Below the pieces are notes generated by a model that saw only the letters and a list, made by a program, of their open reading frames with translations, was not told the origin of the DNA and did no database searches. Below are positions 1-53,992 of a stretch of DNA of 64,000 nt, one piece after another (position 1 is the first letter of the stretch; each line of letters starts with the position of its first letter). This DNA is from Hydra vulgaris (taxonomy: Eukaryota > Cnidaria > Hydrozoa > Anthoathecata > Hydridae), in the NCBI RefSeq assembly GCF_038396675.1, contig NC_088924.1:28235001-28299000 (forward strand), given 5' to 3'. The translations under genes and the position numbers were made by a program.

Positions 1-62
<62 letters not shown>
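1..62. repeat. (TA)n microsatellite at window edge
   Basis: Uninterrupted TA dinucleotides from the first base. The array continues outside the window. Confidence 0.98.
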
Positions 63-65
<3 letters not shown>

Positions 66-365
66 TCTATAGTTTGTTGTCTTTGGGAAGAGCGAAAAGA
101 AAAAGTGATTCTTACGCCAACACATACGTCACTTTTAATTACTTTTGACTTTCATCCAACATTTGCGTGTTGGACGAAAGTAAAAACCATTAATTTAATT
201 ACAAATAAATCGTTTTTTAAAAAAACCACAAAAACGCAAATTTAATTGACCAGAATGTTTTAAAAACATTCTGAATGTTTTTAACAATATAAACAATGTT
301 TTTATTTTTATTTTTTTTAATAAAATGTTTTTATTTTTATTTTTTTTTACTGTAAATCATCCGTG
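63..365. other. AT-rich sequence, nothing recognised
   Basis: Probably intron of the PLCL gene. Contains poly-T/poly-A runs only; no coding or RNA signal seen. Confidence 0.5.
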
Positions 366-481
366 GAGTGTTGCTACATCGACTATCTTATAGCCTGACT
401 CGCAAGGGAGTGCTGTTACATCGACTGACAAATAGCCTGACCCGCAAGGGAGTGCTGCTACATCTACTATCTTTTAGCCTG
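366..481. repeat. 42-bp tandem repeat, about 2.8 copies
   Basis: Units start with GAGTG at 366, 408 and 450. Each reads roughly GAGTGCTGCTACATCGACT, then a variable 8 bases, then TAGCCTGACTCGCAAGG. Markedly more GC-rich than its surroundings. Confidence 0.88.
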
Positions 482-559
482 TATATGTATGTGTATATAT
501 ATATATACACATAAATATACATATATGTGTGTGTCAAGCCTCCTCAAGAGACGCGTGCA

Positions 560-614
560 GGTCATATAAAATGAACTTTTCACGCGTTGCCTGAGAAGTT
601 CATTTTATATGACC
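560..614. repeat. Perfect hairpin, 19-bp arms, 17-nt loop
   Basis: GGTCATATAAAATGAACTT (560-578) is exactly complementary to AAGTTCATTTTATATGACC (596-614). It sits in the left arm of the foldback element. Confidence 0.95.
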
Positions 615-984
615 ATGCATGTAATATTTTGTTTTGACAACTTGGCGGCAGCCCTTGCATTTTGTTAAGTTAGCATGTTTAAAAAATGCACTGAATAATC
701 AACTTTAAACTAAAATTAAAAATAACAAACTATAAGTTGGAAACATAATATATAATAACAATAAAAAAAAAAAAAATAGATACAAAACTAAATTAGAAAA
801 TAAAAATCTTAACAAATGATAAAATAAATAAAAAATAAACCAGAGAAAATAAGCATAAAATTAATAGATATTTTAATTTTAATTTAAAAGCGTTTTACTA
901 CAAAGAATTTAGAAAAAATTGAATTTTCAAATTTATTTAATCCAAGCTTAATTGCTTCTATACTTAATTATTTAAACATTTGAA

Positions 985-1090
985 AAGATCAGTTAGTAGG
1001 ATTTAAACCCTAAACCATTGGCGATATAACAGTCACACCTCGTAAATGATATAAATTATCAACCTAAGCACTATGTCAACGTGATGATAT
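985..1090 (-). pseudogene. tRNA-like remnant (possible SINE head)
   Basis: On the complement, a degenerate A-box-like TTGACATAGTGCTTAG is followed about 60 bases later by a B-box-like GGGTTTAAATCCTA. No cloverleaf can be drawn with confidence. It lies in the spacer between the arms of the foldback element. Confidence 0.3.
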
Positions 1091-1394
1091 AAGAAAATTT
1101 ATTAGCTTTAAGCCATTAATTGAGATGATTTTAAATTTAAAAAAAATATTAGTTTTATGCTTTTATTTTCTCTGATTTATACTTTATTTTATTGTTCATT
1201 AAGTTCGTTTCTCTTTTCAGTTTATGCTTTGTTAATTTCTAATTATCTCTTAATAAATATTTTGGTTTTTTCAGTGCATTTTTAAAACATTCAATTATCA
1301 TTACATGCAAAATACCGTGGCCAAGTTGTAAAAAAAATTGTTATATGTGGTCAAATAAAGCATGCGACCGCACGCATCTCCTGAGAATGCTTGA

Positions 1395-2400
1395 TATATA
1401 TATCTTTTTTGTTTGGCAAGCTCCTTTGCTCTCACCCACATGCCCACAAATTTTGTGAGCGTATAAAATACGGCTTGCCAAAAATATAAAAGCATTTTTT
1501 TTTTAATTGAATTAAATCTTTTTTGTACATTAAACATGTTTATAAGGAAATCGTGAAAACACTTTTATGTGTGAATTATTTTATCTAGAACTTAAATAAA
1601 ACATTCAGTTTGCCATACCCAATGTAATTTTTTTATTTAGGATTTAAATATATGTTGTTGTTTTTTTTGTCTTTTTTTTTTTATCATCTTATCTAAAATT
1701 CAAATTAGGCGTTTTTTAAACTGATATTTTTTAATTAATTTATTAGAATTTAAATAAAACGTTTGTCACTTAGTTTTTATTTATTTGGGTAATATAAATA
1801 TTATCAAATGTTTTTTTGTTTTTTTTTCAGCTGTTATTTTTTTTTTTTATTATTTTTTAATTTAGAATTAGAATTTAAATAAGACTTTCTGCTGTTTTTT
1901 AATTATTCTGTTTAATATTTATTTAAAACGTTTTTATTTTTTTACCGTTTTTATTTTAATTATTTCATCTAGGTTTTAATTAAAACATTCATTTTGCCGG
2001 GGTTTTTTAAACTGTTTTATTTAGTATTTATTCATTTTTTTTGCTTATTTTATTATAATTTAAATAACAGAAAAAGATGAATTTTTTAAATCATACACGC
2101 TAACCTAAAAATGACCATCTGGTCAGCACTTTTTTGCGTGCTGGCATTAAAATTCAAACAGAGAAGACTGAAATATTATTATTTATTATTATTTATTATT
2201 ATTATTATTCATTACCATCAGTAGCACAAGTTTTTGTTTTTTTTTTCACTTTTTTTTTTTACATAATGATTATACTTGCAATAATATTTAGAAAAACAAT
2301 TTTCTTTTCTAATAGATAATAATTACCACACTTTTAGATTTATTGTTGTATAAGAATACTTCTGTATGTATTTTTCAATAAAGTTATATTTTGTGTTTAG
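1395..2400. other. Intronic AT-rich sequence
   Basis: Many T-runs and repeated short phrases of the kind TTTAAATAAAACGTT. No gene or element recognised. Confidence 0.5.
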
Positions 2401-42955
<40,555 letters not shown>

Positions 42956-45900
42956 TCATCTATTAGGCTGGTGCAGACGTATTTTTAATACATTGTTTCC
43001 GGTTTAGAATTATGAATGCTGGAACTTTTTGACTCAATGCATGGGTTTTACTTGTGTCTCTGCTTTTATGACTAGGCAACTCATTCTATTATCTCCGAAT
43101 GAGGGTACAGCTCTAAAACTCAGTTTTACGGTTCTAAAGCTGGATGGCAGTTAGGTTTCCTAAACTCTGTGGTAGCTCTCAGAGAGGCTGATTCCATCAA
43201 CAGCTAAAAAATACCAAAGTAATAACAGTGCCATGTTGCGCATGAATGTTGTACCTGTTTGTACTTTTAGTGTGCATTGTCAAGTCCACATTTTAAGCCC
43301 TTTGTTTCGGCTTAGAGTTTATTAATGGTAATGAGGCAATTGCTTGGGCTATTAAACAGTGTACTAAGTACTGTCTATGCTTTTAATCAGGTTCTTTAAA
43401 AAATTTAAAAATGAATAAAGTACCAAAAACTATAAAGCACAAAAAACCATCGTCATCACCAAGTTCTCTAAACCTATCATTCACTAATATTCGTGGTCTT
43501 CATTGTAACTTTTTTCTGTTTTGTCTTATCTCTTGCAAAGTTCACCAGATCTACTTGCTCTTTGTGAGACTAATTTGAGTTCAGCTGTCTCATCTTGTAT
43601 TCTTAGTGTTGATGGTTATCTTCCTTGAATTCGTAAAGACTCCAATAGTCATATGCTTGGCCTGAGCATTTAAATTCGTAAGATTTCACCTATTTTTCGG
43701 GAGAATGGGTTTGAATCCACAGGCTATTCTTTTATGTGCTTTTGTTTAGCACTACTTCACCCTACATTGCTTTTTTCTTTGAATTATATCGCTCTCCTTC
43801 ATCTCAAAACTGCACTCTTTTTGTTATTATTTCTAATCAAATTGACTAAACTCTCTTTATTCTTTCAGCCAAATTGTTGTTGTTGGTGACTTTAATGCTC
43901 ATCACACTGAATGGCTTGACTCAAGTGTCAGTGACTCTGCATGCAGTAAAGCCCACAACTTTTGTCTTTCTCAACCCCTAACCCAAATAGTCAACTTTCC
44001 AACTCGCTTTCCATGCAACCCGAATAATTTACTTTCTCTACTCGTCAGTGCTCAGTTTCACTAAATTCATCCTTTGGTGTTTCTGATCACGGTATGATCT
44101 CTCTAAAACTATTATCTCATTCTTCTTAATCATCTGAATCCCGCTATCATCGTACCTCTTACAGCCTCCCTAAAGCTGACTGGAACTCTTTCCGTAATTT
44201 TCTTCGTGATGGCCCTTGGGTAGAAATCTTTTGTCTTCCTGCTAACAAATGTGCTACTTACATAACTTCATGGATTTAAGCTGCCATAGAATCTTTTATT
44301 CCCTCTCAACGATTCCAGGTCAAACCTCACTCTTCTCCATGGTTTTTCTTACATTGTGCTGCTGCAATTGCCAACCGAAACCGTTACTTCCATATTTGTC
44401 AGCAAAAAAATTCTCTAGAAAACAAACGTCTGTTCATTACTGCTAGAAACCCTTGTAAAAAGGTTTTATCCAACGCCAAAGCCTGCTATTCTCAGATCAT
44501 GAAATCTCGTATTTCATCACAAAAATTAGGCACTCGTGACTACTGGAGAATCTTTAATAGTATCAATAATAAGGGCAAATCTGTAGTTCCACCTCTCTTG
44601 TATATTTCAGACTTTGTCAACTCATCTAAAGACAATGCTGAATTGTTTGCTTTTTATCAATATCATCTCTTGATTCCACTAATTTAACCGTCAAGCAGGT
44701 TAATCCATCGCTTGACATTTGCATCACTCCAGCTTCTGTATCTAAAGTGATTTCCTGCTTAGACTCTTCTACAGCTTGTGGTCCGGACAACATACTTGTT
44801 ATAGTTTTGTAGAAGTGTTCTCCAGAGCTGTCGTCTATACTTTCCAAACTATTTAACAAGTGCTTATCGGAATCTTGTTTTCCAGCCTGCTGGAAAGCAG
44901 CATCTGTTATTCCTATTTAGAAACATCTTGGAGTGCAATCTGATTCGTCTAACTAGCTCCCATTAGTATTCTTCTTATTATAAGCAGGGTTTTTTTAATT
45001 AACAAGCACTTAATCTTTCATCTTGAATCTAATAACTTACTTTCTGATTAACAATACGAATTTCGATCTTCTCGTTCTACAGCTGATTTGCTAACAGTAA
45101 TAACCGATAGATTTTATTGTGCATTAGATGAAAGTGAAGAGGTTAAGACCATCGCTCTTGACATTTCTAAAGCTATTGATAAAGTTTGGCATGCTGGTCT
45201 TCTTCATATGCTTTCTTCCTACGGTGTATCTGGTAACATCTTTAAGATAATTAAATCCTTCCTTTCCAATTGTAGTATAAAAGTTGTCCTCGATGGACAG
45301 TACTCTTCTTCATATTCTGTAACTTAAGGGACTTCTCAAGATTCAATCCTTGGTCCTATACTCTTTTTAATTTACATAAACGATCTTCCAAATATTCACA
45401 CTTCTAAGTAAGCAATTTAGATCTTCCTATATTTTCATGGTAATGTACTCGATGAGTCATCTACCCTCATCTTCTAGAATTAAATCTTTCTTCCAATCTT
45501 TCTTGGAAACCATACATCAAATTCGTTGCAAAATTAGCATCTGCTAAGGTTGCATCTTTTTATCAAGCTTGACACTTTCTTACTCCAGATTCTATTCTCT
45601 ATCTCTATAAATCTCAAATCTGGCCTTATATGGAATACTGTTGCCATATCTTGGGCGGATCTTCTAATGATGCCCTTATTCTTTTAGACAAGGTGCAGAA
45701 ACGCATTGTAAATATAGTTGGACCTGCTGTTGCAGCCAACCTCCAACCATTATCACATCGTTGTAATAATGATTCTCTTTTCTACAAATACTATAACAGA
45801 CACTGCTTTAAAGAGCTAGCATCTCTTGTGCCATCGACTAAAATTCATTCTCGTGTTACTCGTCATTCAATCAAGTCCCATCCTTTATCTGTGTCTGTTC

Positions 45901-46080
45901 CTTAGTGCTCCAAATACTCTTATTTGTCAGGTTTTTTTCCTCGAATATCAGTTCTTTGGAATTCGCCTCCTTTATCTTGCTTTTCTGATTCATATAAATT
46001 GCTATCTTTTAAGTCAATCATTATCTGGCTCTACAATCTTCATCTTTTCTCTCCCAATATTTCCAACTCTAATAGTGGTT
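42956..46080 (+). mobile_element. Jockey-type LINE, nearly full length, decayed
   Basis: Begins CTATTAGGCTGGTGCAGACG, like the copy on the minus strand at 19640. After a 450-base leader, an ATG at 43411 opens NKVPKTIKHKKPSSSPSSLN then LSFTNIRGLH, the start of the endonuclease; VVVGDFNAHHTEWLDSS (43880-43925) follows. The thumb and linker (SCHRIFYSLSTIPGQTSLF) are at 44249-44690 and reverse transcriptase at 44700-45420 (TACGPDN-like, LDISKAIDKVWHAGLLHML, YINDLPN). The C-terminal NIVGPAVAANLQPL lies at 45630-45905. Multiple stops and frameshifts. It ends near 46080 and is followed by a CA/TA-rich run. The catalytic FADD is not clear. Confidence 0.86.
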
Positions 46081-46129
46081 GCTTGCAGCCTTGTCAGAAG
46101 CAAAGATGTTATTATATATATATACACAC

Positions 46130-47356
<1,227 letters not shown>

Positions 47357-50300
47357 CAGGCCCGTACGCTGGGAGGAGAAGGGGGTGCGTAGGGTGCGTA
47401 CGCACCACCCCCTCCCTTAATTTTCGAAAGGTCCACATTTTATATAATATTAAATTTTTCATAGGAAAAATTGCACCTTTAACTGCATACAGCATACGTT
47501 TTTCGTTTCATATTGATTAGATTTTTCTATTCTATTAGATTTTTCTATTCTATACACTTTTGACGTCGCTAAGTCTTGTCGTTATGAACACTGTAATGTC
47601 TTCATTAACGTTCGTACGATTTTTCGTGACAACAATTTTGTTTTTAGTTTCGCGTTTGCTTATTACCGCAACCAGGTGCTATCGTAGATTAATTAATTTG
47701 TTTTCTTTAAGTTCTCTTTATATATTACACTTTTAATATTATACGTTTCGATTACCACATCAATTATTTCTCATCCAATATAGTAAGATGTCCTTTTTTT
47801 TTTTTTATTCCGTATATTTTCATTGTTTATTATTGCAAATATTGTTTATTATTATGTATGTTATTGTTAGATACAATGATAACTAATATTTTATGTTGCT
47901 TTAAATTGTTTTTTACGTTATTGTGTATGATATATATATATCCTGTACATCCACATTTTTTCAAAAATTACTGGTGTTGCACAAATTTTTATCTGATAAT
48001 ATATTTTTATTTTTATATTTACTTTGCTATTATTAGTATATGATATATTTTTTTTAATTTTTTAATAATTTCATATTTTTTTTAATTTTTTAATAATTTC
48101 ATTTTTTAAAAAATTTACATAGTTATTATTATGAGAAATCGACCATACTCAGTCACTCTTCATATACTATGGGGCGTAAAGAGCAAAATGAAAGAAAACG
48201 AATATCAGCAGCTAAGACTTGTCAATCTTTAGATGGATGGTGTACAAAAAAACAAACTGAAAATCATAATCAATCTCTAAATGAAAACGCACCAAATACT
48301 AATACCGCAATTTCTAAACAACATAATTCTATTGATAGTCCTCCCGCTAAAATATCTCGTACTACCAAGCAATCAGATTCTGAACCTCTCGCTTTCACCA
48401 ATGATGTTGGTAAAATATTGAATGCTACAATGAATTATGAAAAATTGAGTATGGCGATGAGGACACTCGATGATAGTCAAAAGTTCTTTCTCTTAAATAA
48501 TCACTTCAAGCCACCTATAGAATATATTATTCCGTCACAATTTCTTCACAAATGTCAGCGTCAATTCAAGGCAAGATACATGACGAATTACAAATGGATG
48601 GTCTACAGTCCATTATTGAATGACGCATACTGTATCCATTGTTCGGTAATGATTCCTATCTCCAAAAGACAGAATTTGGGAATATTTGTAAATAAACCAT
48701 TTAAATGGTAATTACCGCGTTTCATAAGTTAGACGAGAAGGCAAAACAGCATCAAACAAAAATAAGCCACCGCGATGCAATGATTTTGTCAGAGACGTTT
48801 TGTAATTCAATCAAAAAGCCAAATGAAAACATTGATACTCATTTTGATGTAGAAAGAAAGATTAACATAGAAAGGAATCGACACATTGTAAAAACAATAG
48901 CTGAGGCAATCCTTTTCTGCGGGTATAAAATACAACCCGGGTAACTTTTTGGTAGCGCTCCAAATTATTGCGAAACATGATGAAATCCTACATCAGCATC
49001 TTTCCCATATTGGTATCAGTAATCGAAATGCGAAATACACCTCTCCGCGTATTCAAAACAAAATTATAACAATTATTGGATACGATATCATCCGTAGTGA
49101 CTTGGTTAAAGAAATAAAAGCTGTTACGTTCTACAGTATTCTTGCAGACGAGGTGACTAGCCTTAATCGTGAGGAACTTGCATTTTGCATTAGATTTGTT
49201 GATCAAAACAAAGACATTCGTGAAAAATTTTTATCTTTTTTCCATGTTCCAAGAATCACCGGAGAAGTCATCATGATTCAATTTCTGCAAGACGTCAATC
49301 TTGATTTAAAAAACATTCGTGGTAAAGGATACGATGGAGCTGCAAATAGGTCCAGTGATAATGTAGGTGTTCAGAGAAAGATAAAGAATGAGTCTCTAAA
49401 CGCTGTATATGTCTACTGCAGTGGACATTGCCTTAATTTTGTTATAGCCCATTCGTGTTTTCTTCCAAATACAAGAAATACCATTGCCAAACTGATGAAC
49501 TGTTGTCTGTTTTTCCTAGCCAGTCCAAAGCGCGAGAGTCTTCTGCAATCAATCATCATGAAGGCATTACCAGACATTTCCAAACCCAGAAAAAGTCCCA
49601 TTGACCTATGTAGAACAAAGTGGTCTTCACGGCATGACTCATACAGAAATTTTTATCAAGCATACTGCTACGTAATTATCGCTCTAGAATATTTTGCGTA
49701 TGGTGCGAACAAAGATGCATGCGGAGAAGATTTCACAAATGTTACATGGGATAAAACATCCAGAGACAATGCCAATTCACAGCTGACAAGTCTTACGTCT
49801 TTTGACTTTATTATAAGTTTCTTGACTATGTACCAATTCCTGTCACATTTGGAAGGAATAACTGTGAAATTACAAGGCCGCACTGTGGATATTATTATGT
49901 TATACCATGAAATTGCTGAGGTGAAATCTGTTTATAAAGACATTTTAAGAAACATGAACGAAAAATTTTCGTGTGTCTACACCCAAGCCGAACGAATGGC
50001 ACGTTCTGTCAACACCCAACCAACAAAGCCAAGGACTGTTGGACGTCAAATAATGCGCAACAATGCTCCTGCGATTAATCCTGAGGAGTATTATCGACGA
50101 AATCTCGCCATTCCATTCCTTAACCACATAAGCTCAGAGTTGGAGAGTCAATTTTCTGACCTTTCCATCCTCTCCTCTAAACCGTTGGGGCTTGTACCAT
50201 CTACTCTCTGTGAAGAGGGAGGAGCATATCTTCAAAATGTTGTCGAATTTTATGCAGAAGACTTACCATCTGCTGATTTGTTTCCCCAAGAGTTGGTTCG

Positions 50301-50686
50301 ATGGAAGCATCGTTTCCAAAACAAACATCCGGAAGAATGTCCTTTAACTGCAGCGCAAGTATTAAAAGAATGCGACGAAGAGTTATTCCCAAACATTTTC
50401 ACTCTTCTAAAAATTTATTGTTCAATCCCAGCGACCAGTTGCGAATGCGAACATAGTGCTAGTGCATTGCGCATGCTCCATACATATTCGAGAGCAAGTA
50501 TGAAGCTGTTTGACTGAAATTATTTGACTTCACACAAATTCAGTGTTGGTGCTTATTAAGCTTGTGGGTCATTATAAAGTTTATATTTGTGCATTTTGGA
50601 AGCAACATATTTGATATGTTGTAAAAATGGTCCACTTTTTCAAATTTCACACCCTCCAACGAAAAATCCTGCGTATGGGCTTGTGA
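47357..50686 (+). mobile_element. hAT-type transposon (DUF4371/ZMYM1-like)
   Basis: The left end CAGGCCCGTACGCTGGG and the complement of the right end CAAGCCCATACGCAGGA agree at 13 of 17 positions. Further in, both ends share AGGTCCACATTTT / GTGGACCATTTTT. The interior carries a hAT transposase pseudogene. An 8-bp target duplication expected for hAT is not obvious (ATATGAAT left, TGAATTAT right). Confidence 0.75.
48169..50517 (+). pseudogene. hAT transposase (DUF4371 + hAT dimerisation domain)
   Basis: Starts MGRKEQNERKRISAAKTCQS, with a TTF-like domain at about 48540-48700 (FKARYMTNYKWMVYSPLLND, YCIHC, FVNKPFKW). A frameshift near 48707 leads to KLDEKAKQHQTKISHRDAMI; another near 48945 leads to the main frame (48949-50517). 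The DUF4371/catalytic part has YSILADEVTS, GKGYDGAANRSS and CSGHCLNFVIAHSC. It ends with the hAT dimerisation motif SCECEHSASALRMLHTYSR at about 50445, and is cut short by TGA at 50515. The usual 40-60 residues after this motif are lost or unreadable. Family members act as DNA-cutting transposases; this copy is dead, with at least two frameshifts. Confidence 0.87.
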
Positions 50687-50747
50687 ATTATATAATATAA
50701 TTATAATAATTTTTTATAACACTTTTATAGTAAAAAGTAAAGTGTTG

Positions 50748-50805
50748 AAGTAAAAAAAAAACTATCAAAACTGTTATTAACAGTTTTGATAGTTTTTTTT
50801 TACTT
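50748..50805. repeat. Inverted repeat, 27-28-bp arms, 3-nt loop
   Basis: AAGT-(A)10-CTATCAAAACTGTT, loop ATT, then AACAGTTTTGATAG-(T)9-ACTT. One base difference in the A/T run. Lies just right of the hAT end. Confidence 0.93.
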
Positions 50806-51204
50806 AAATCAGTTAGAAATTTTGATAACATTAGTGTTCACATTGATGTTGCAAGGTTGTAGTTAGTTAAAAATAGTGTCCCTAGAGGGTGTCTAACCCC
50901 CCAACAAAAATTTATTCATAAATTATTCGGCAAGTTCGGACCTATAGGCGGCATTCGGCAAATGTCAGTAAACGAGGACTTTTTTTTTTTGTCTTTTTTT
51001 AAAGTCGTTAGTCAAAAAAAGAAAAAAAAAACAGATACGTCAACTCCTCCCTTCCCATCCTCCAAGATAGCTTCTTTGAACCAAACTTAGCTTTTGGCTA
51101 TGTTTGGTTCAAACAAGAAGTTGTTTATTTCGCCTATTATTTATATTATTAGCTTTTGGCAAAAAACATGTTGTTGTTTTGCTAAGAGGTTTTTTTTTAT
51201 TATA

Positions 51205-52816
51205 CAGTGAACGAAATTTTCTTAGCCGCACACAATTTTTATCAGATTTTTCATTATAGAGACTTAATTAAACGTTTTATTAAGAAATTTCTGTATGTGA
51301 TATATTTATACCATTGTTTGTTAATTGATAATTAAAAGATAATTGATATCATTGTTTATATAATTTCTTTATATAAAAAAATTTAGTTATTTGATTTATT
51401 TGAGTGCGAAATTTGTATAGACGCAGTTCTGTTTTATTATATTTGAGATATAATTTTTAGTTTTGGTGTTGAAAAAATCAATTTAAATTGTAAGTAATTT
51501 CATAATTGACTTATAAAAATATTTTTCATAAATTTAAAATTCAATGTTTCATATTTTTAGTAAAATGGCACATGGAAAATTTTTAAATGACCATGAAAAA
51601 GGTTTAATTAAAGCATATAAGGATTCCGGGTTATCTAATAGAGAAATTGGACGAAAAATTGGACGATCTGAAAAGGTGATTAGAAACTTTTTGAAACTTG
51701 GGTCAGTGTATGGCGTCAATCAAAAAGTACGTAAAAACTACAAGATAACGAAAAGGAACGTGGAACAAATTCGACAATTAGCGACAAAACAAAAGTCAAA
51801 TCATATCAGAATTAAGTTTGACAATCACTCCTAGACGTGTTCAACAAATATTGTCAAGATCTGATAATATAAAATGGCGAAAACCACTAAAAAAAACCAT
51901 GTTTAAAGCAAATACACAAAGAAGCACGACTTGAATTCGCCAGAAAATATATGGATTTTGGAGAAAAGTGGAAATATGTCGTATTTTCTGACGAAAAGAA
52001 GTTTAATCTTGATGGACCAGATGGTTTTAGCTATTACTGGCATGATTTGCGAAAAAACAATGCACCTCGTTTGTCACGCAATTTTGGTGGTGGATCATTA
52101 ATGACATGGGCAGCATTTTGTATCAATGGAAAGACATCGATATGTTTTATATCAACAAAAATGAAATCCATTAATTATACAGATTTATTAGAAGATGTCT
52201 TAATCGATTTTTTGGAAAATAACTTGGAAGATCAAATCATTTTCCAACAAGACAATGCACCCATTCATAAATCAAGAGAAACTATGGCATGGTTTGAATC
52301 CAAAAACATCGAAGTGATGAGATGGCCTGCATATAGTCCAGATCTCAATCCAATTGAGAACCTTTGGGGAATCTTATTTCGAAAGGTTTATGAAAATGGA
52401 CGACAATTTAGCAGCATTCAAGAGCTTCGAGGTGAAGTCAATAGGTGTTGGCAAGAAATTCAACCAATGACACTCCAATCGCTCATTAATTCAATGCCAA
52501 ATAGAATTTTTGAAGTGATTAAGAACCACGGAGGACCCACCAAATATTAAAATTTAAAAAAAATATTTTTTTCCTTTTCATTATTTAATTTTTAAAAGTG
52601 CGTCTAACGAAATGAAAAGTGCATTCCTTATTTTTTTTTTTTTTTTTTTTCTATTTTTAATGTGATATATTTTTATTATAAATACTTTACTAATAAAATA
52701 CTTAATAACTAAGCTATACAATAAAAATCATATTTTCTTTTTTACCTAATAAATTTTCCTTAAAAATTAAAATTTCGAATAAAAATTGTGTGCGGCTAAG
52801 TAAATTTCGATCACTG
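51205..52816 (+). mobile_element. Tc1/mariner transposon, complete ends
   Basis: The 38-bp terminal inverted repeats begin CAGTGAACGAAATTTTCTTA and the complement CAGTGATCGAAATTTACTTA, and continue with GCCGCACACAATTTTTAT; two mismatches in total. TA dinucleotides flank both ends (51203-51204, 52817-52818), as expected for this superfamily. Length 1612 bp, usual for Tc1 elements. Contains one transposase gene with two frameshifts. Confidence 0.96.
51544..52550 (+). pseudogene. Tc1-type transposase, DD34E, two frameshifts
   Basis: The N-terminal helix-turn-helix region (MAHGKFLNDHEKGLIKAYKD, SNREIGRKIGRSEKVIRNFL) is in frame to about 51800. A second HTH (LTITPRRVQQILS, IKWRKPLKK) is in the next frame, and from about 51890 the third frame carries the catalytic domain. 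The acids are in FSDEKKFN, FQQDNAPIH and SPDLNPIENLWG; 34 residues separate the second Asp and the Glu, so DD34E. It ends NHGGPTKY at 52550. A better initiator may be the second ATG (51565), which begins MAHGKF as in relatives. Cut-and-paste transposase; this copy is inactive because of the two indels. Confidence 0.93.
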
Positions 52817-53290
52817 TATTAAGAGAAGAAAATTTTCAAGGTTTTAACTAAAGCAATTACAAAACTTTTTTTTGACTCCTTAAAAAAGTGAATGCGACCC
52901 CGTTCGATATATATATATATGGGCAATTCCACGGCGGAAAATGAAAAAGTAGTCAAATTCTATTCTCTTTTTTGTCAACTTTTAGCAAATGAATATTGAA
53001 GAAGACACATGAAAGTTTATTTAAAATATGCCTTTAATACTAAAATTAATTTATTTAAATCACTTTAATGCTTCAAAAGTTACGGTTTTTTCATTGACGT
53101 ATCATAAAAAAAGTATTATTTTTTTGTTTATTATTTTAACCATGAATTTATTTGCACAATCCGAATTAATTTAGTGTGAAAATAGAGCTAACAAGTTCAG
53201 TTTGTTGTTGGTCAGATTTTAAATCTAAAAAAATATATTTGTTTCAAGAAAATAACAAAAGAACTTTTGCAATTTTCATGTAAACTAAGC
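52817..53290. other. Spacer or 5' leader of the next LINE
   Basis: Contains a short (TA)n and GGGCAATTCCACGGCGGAAA near 52921. The exact 5' end of the CR1-like LINE cannot be fixed. Confidence 0.4.
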
Positions 53291-53300
53291 TAACAAAAAC

Positions 53301-53954
53301 ATGATTATAGCAAATAATTCAAAAGAAAAATGCGATTTGTTAGAAAAGGAAAATGGAAAGTTAAAAGCCGAATTTAAAATATTATGTGAACGAATGAAAA
53401 TCTTGGAAAATGTAAATAAAGATATAGAAGAAAGTTTAACGGTCACACAGGACATTCAAGAAAAAAAAGTAACTGAGCTGGAAAAAAAAATTAATAATAA
53501 AAATAGCCTTAGTGGAGGTGAAAATATAAAGTTAAGGCAATTGGGGGACAGGCTTAGAAGAAACAATCTGCGAATTGATGGAATTACCGAAAACGAAAAT
53601 GAAAATTGGGACGACACTGAAAAAAAAGTAATAAGTTTATTTGAAAACAATCTTTCTCTAAGTAATATAAATATAGAAAGAGCTCATAGAACTGGTAAAA
53701 AGGATGGTAACAAATCAAGGACAATAGTCGTTAAATTACTTCATTATAAGGACAAAGTTAAAGTGTTGCATGCTGCTAATAAGCTTAAAGATTCCGGAAC
53801 GTACATCAATGAAGATTTCTCTTTCGAAACAAATGAAATAAGAAAAAAATTAGTGGACGAAATGAAGTTACACCGAAAGAATGGTAAATATTCAATTATT
53901 ATTTATGACAAACTTATTGTTAAAGAATTCAAAAATAAGCAACCCAGCTATTAA
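53301..53954 (+). CDS. CR1-like LINE first protein (ORF1p), intact frame
   Basis: 217 codons, ATG at 53301 to TAA. Residues about 10-75 are Glu/Lys-rich heptads likely to form a coiled coil (CDLLEKENGKLKAEFKILCE). Then RRNNLRIDGITENENENWDD, ERAHRTGKK, RTIVVKLLHYKDKVKVL and EDFSFETNEIRKKL follow: the RNA-binding-fold and C-terminal region of L1/CR1-type ORF1 proteins (transposase_22-like). Such proteins trimerise and coat LINE RNA. No stop or frameshift is seen; it lies 39 bases upstream of the second protein's start. Confidence 0.88.
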   Translation: MIIANNSKEKCDLLEKENGKLKAEFKILCERMKILENVNKDIEESLTVTQDIQEKKVTELEKKINNKNSLSGGENIKLRQLGDRLRRNNLRIDGITENENENWDDTEKKVISLFENNLSLSNINIERAHRTGKKDGNKSRTIVVKLLHYKDKVKVLHAANKLKDSGTYINEDFSFETNEIRKKLVDEMKLHRKNGKYSIIIYDKLIVKEFKNKQPSY

Positions 53955-53992
53955 AAACTATATTCTATATTTTAATATTACTCTTATTTAAA

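Larger units (their letters stand above)
534..1394. mobile_element. Foldback / MITE-like element with long inverted arms
   Basis: The left end TCAAGCCTCCTCAAGAGACG and the right end (complement TCAAGCATTCTCAGGAGATG) match. Similarity between the two arms continues inward in patches: CAACTTGGC near 638 and 1318, TTTAAAAAATGCACTGAA near 677 and the complement near 1275, CAGAGAAAATAAGCATAAAA at 841 and the complement near 1165. Arms are about 250-330 bp and diverged. No transposase is encoded, so it would be non-autonomous. A perfect hairpin lies inside the left arm (560-614). Confidence 0.6.

Noticed and set aside
48988-50392. Several minus-strand open frames over the hAT gene
   Set aside because: Shadows of the plus-strand transposase; no domain features.
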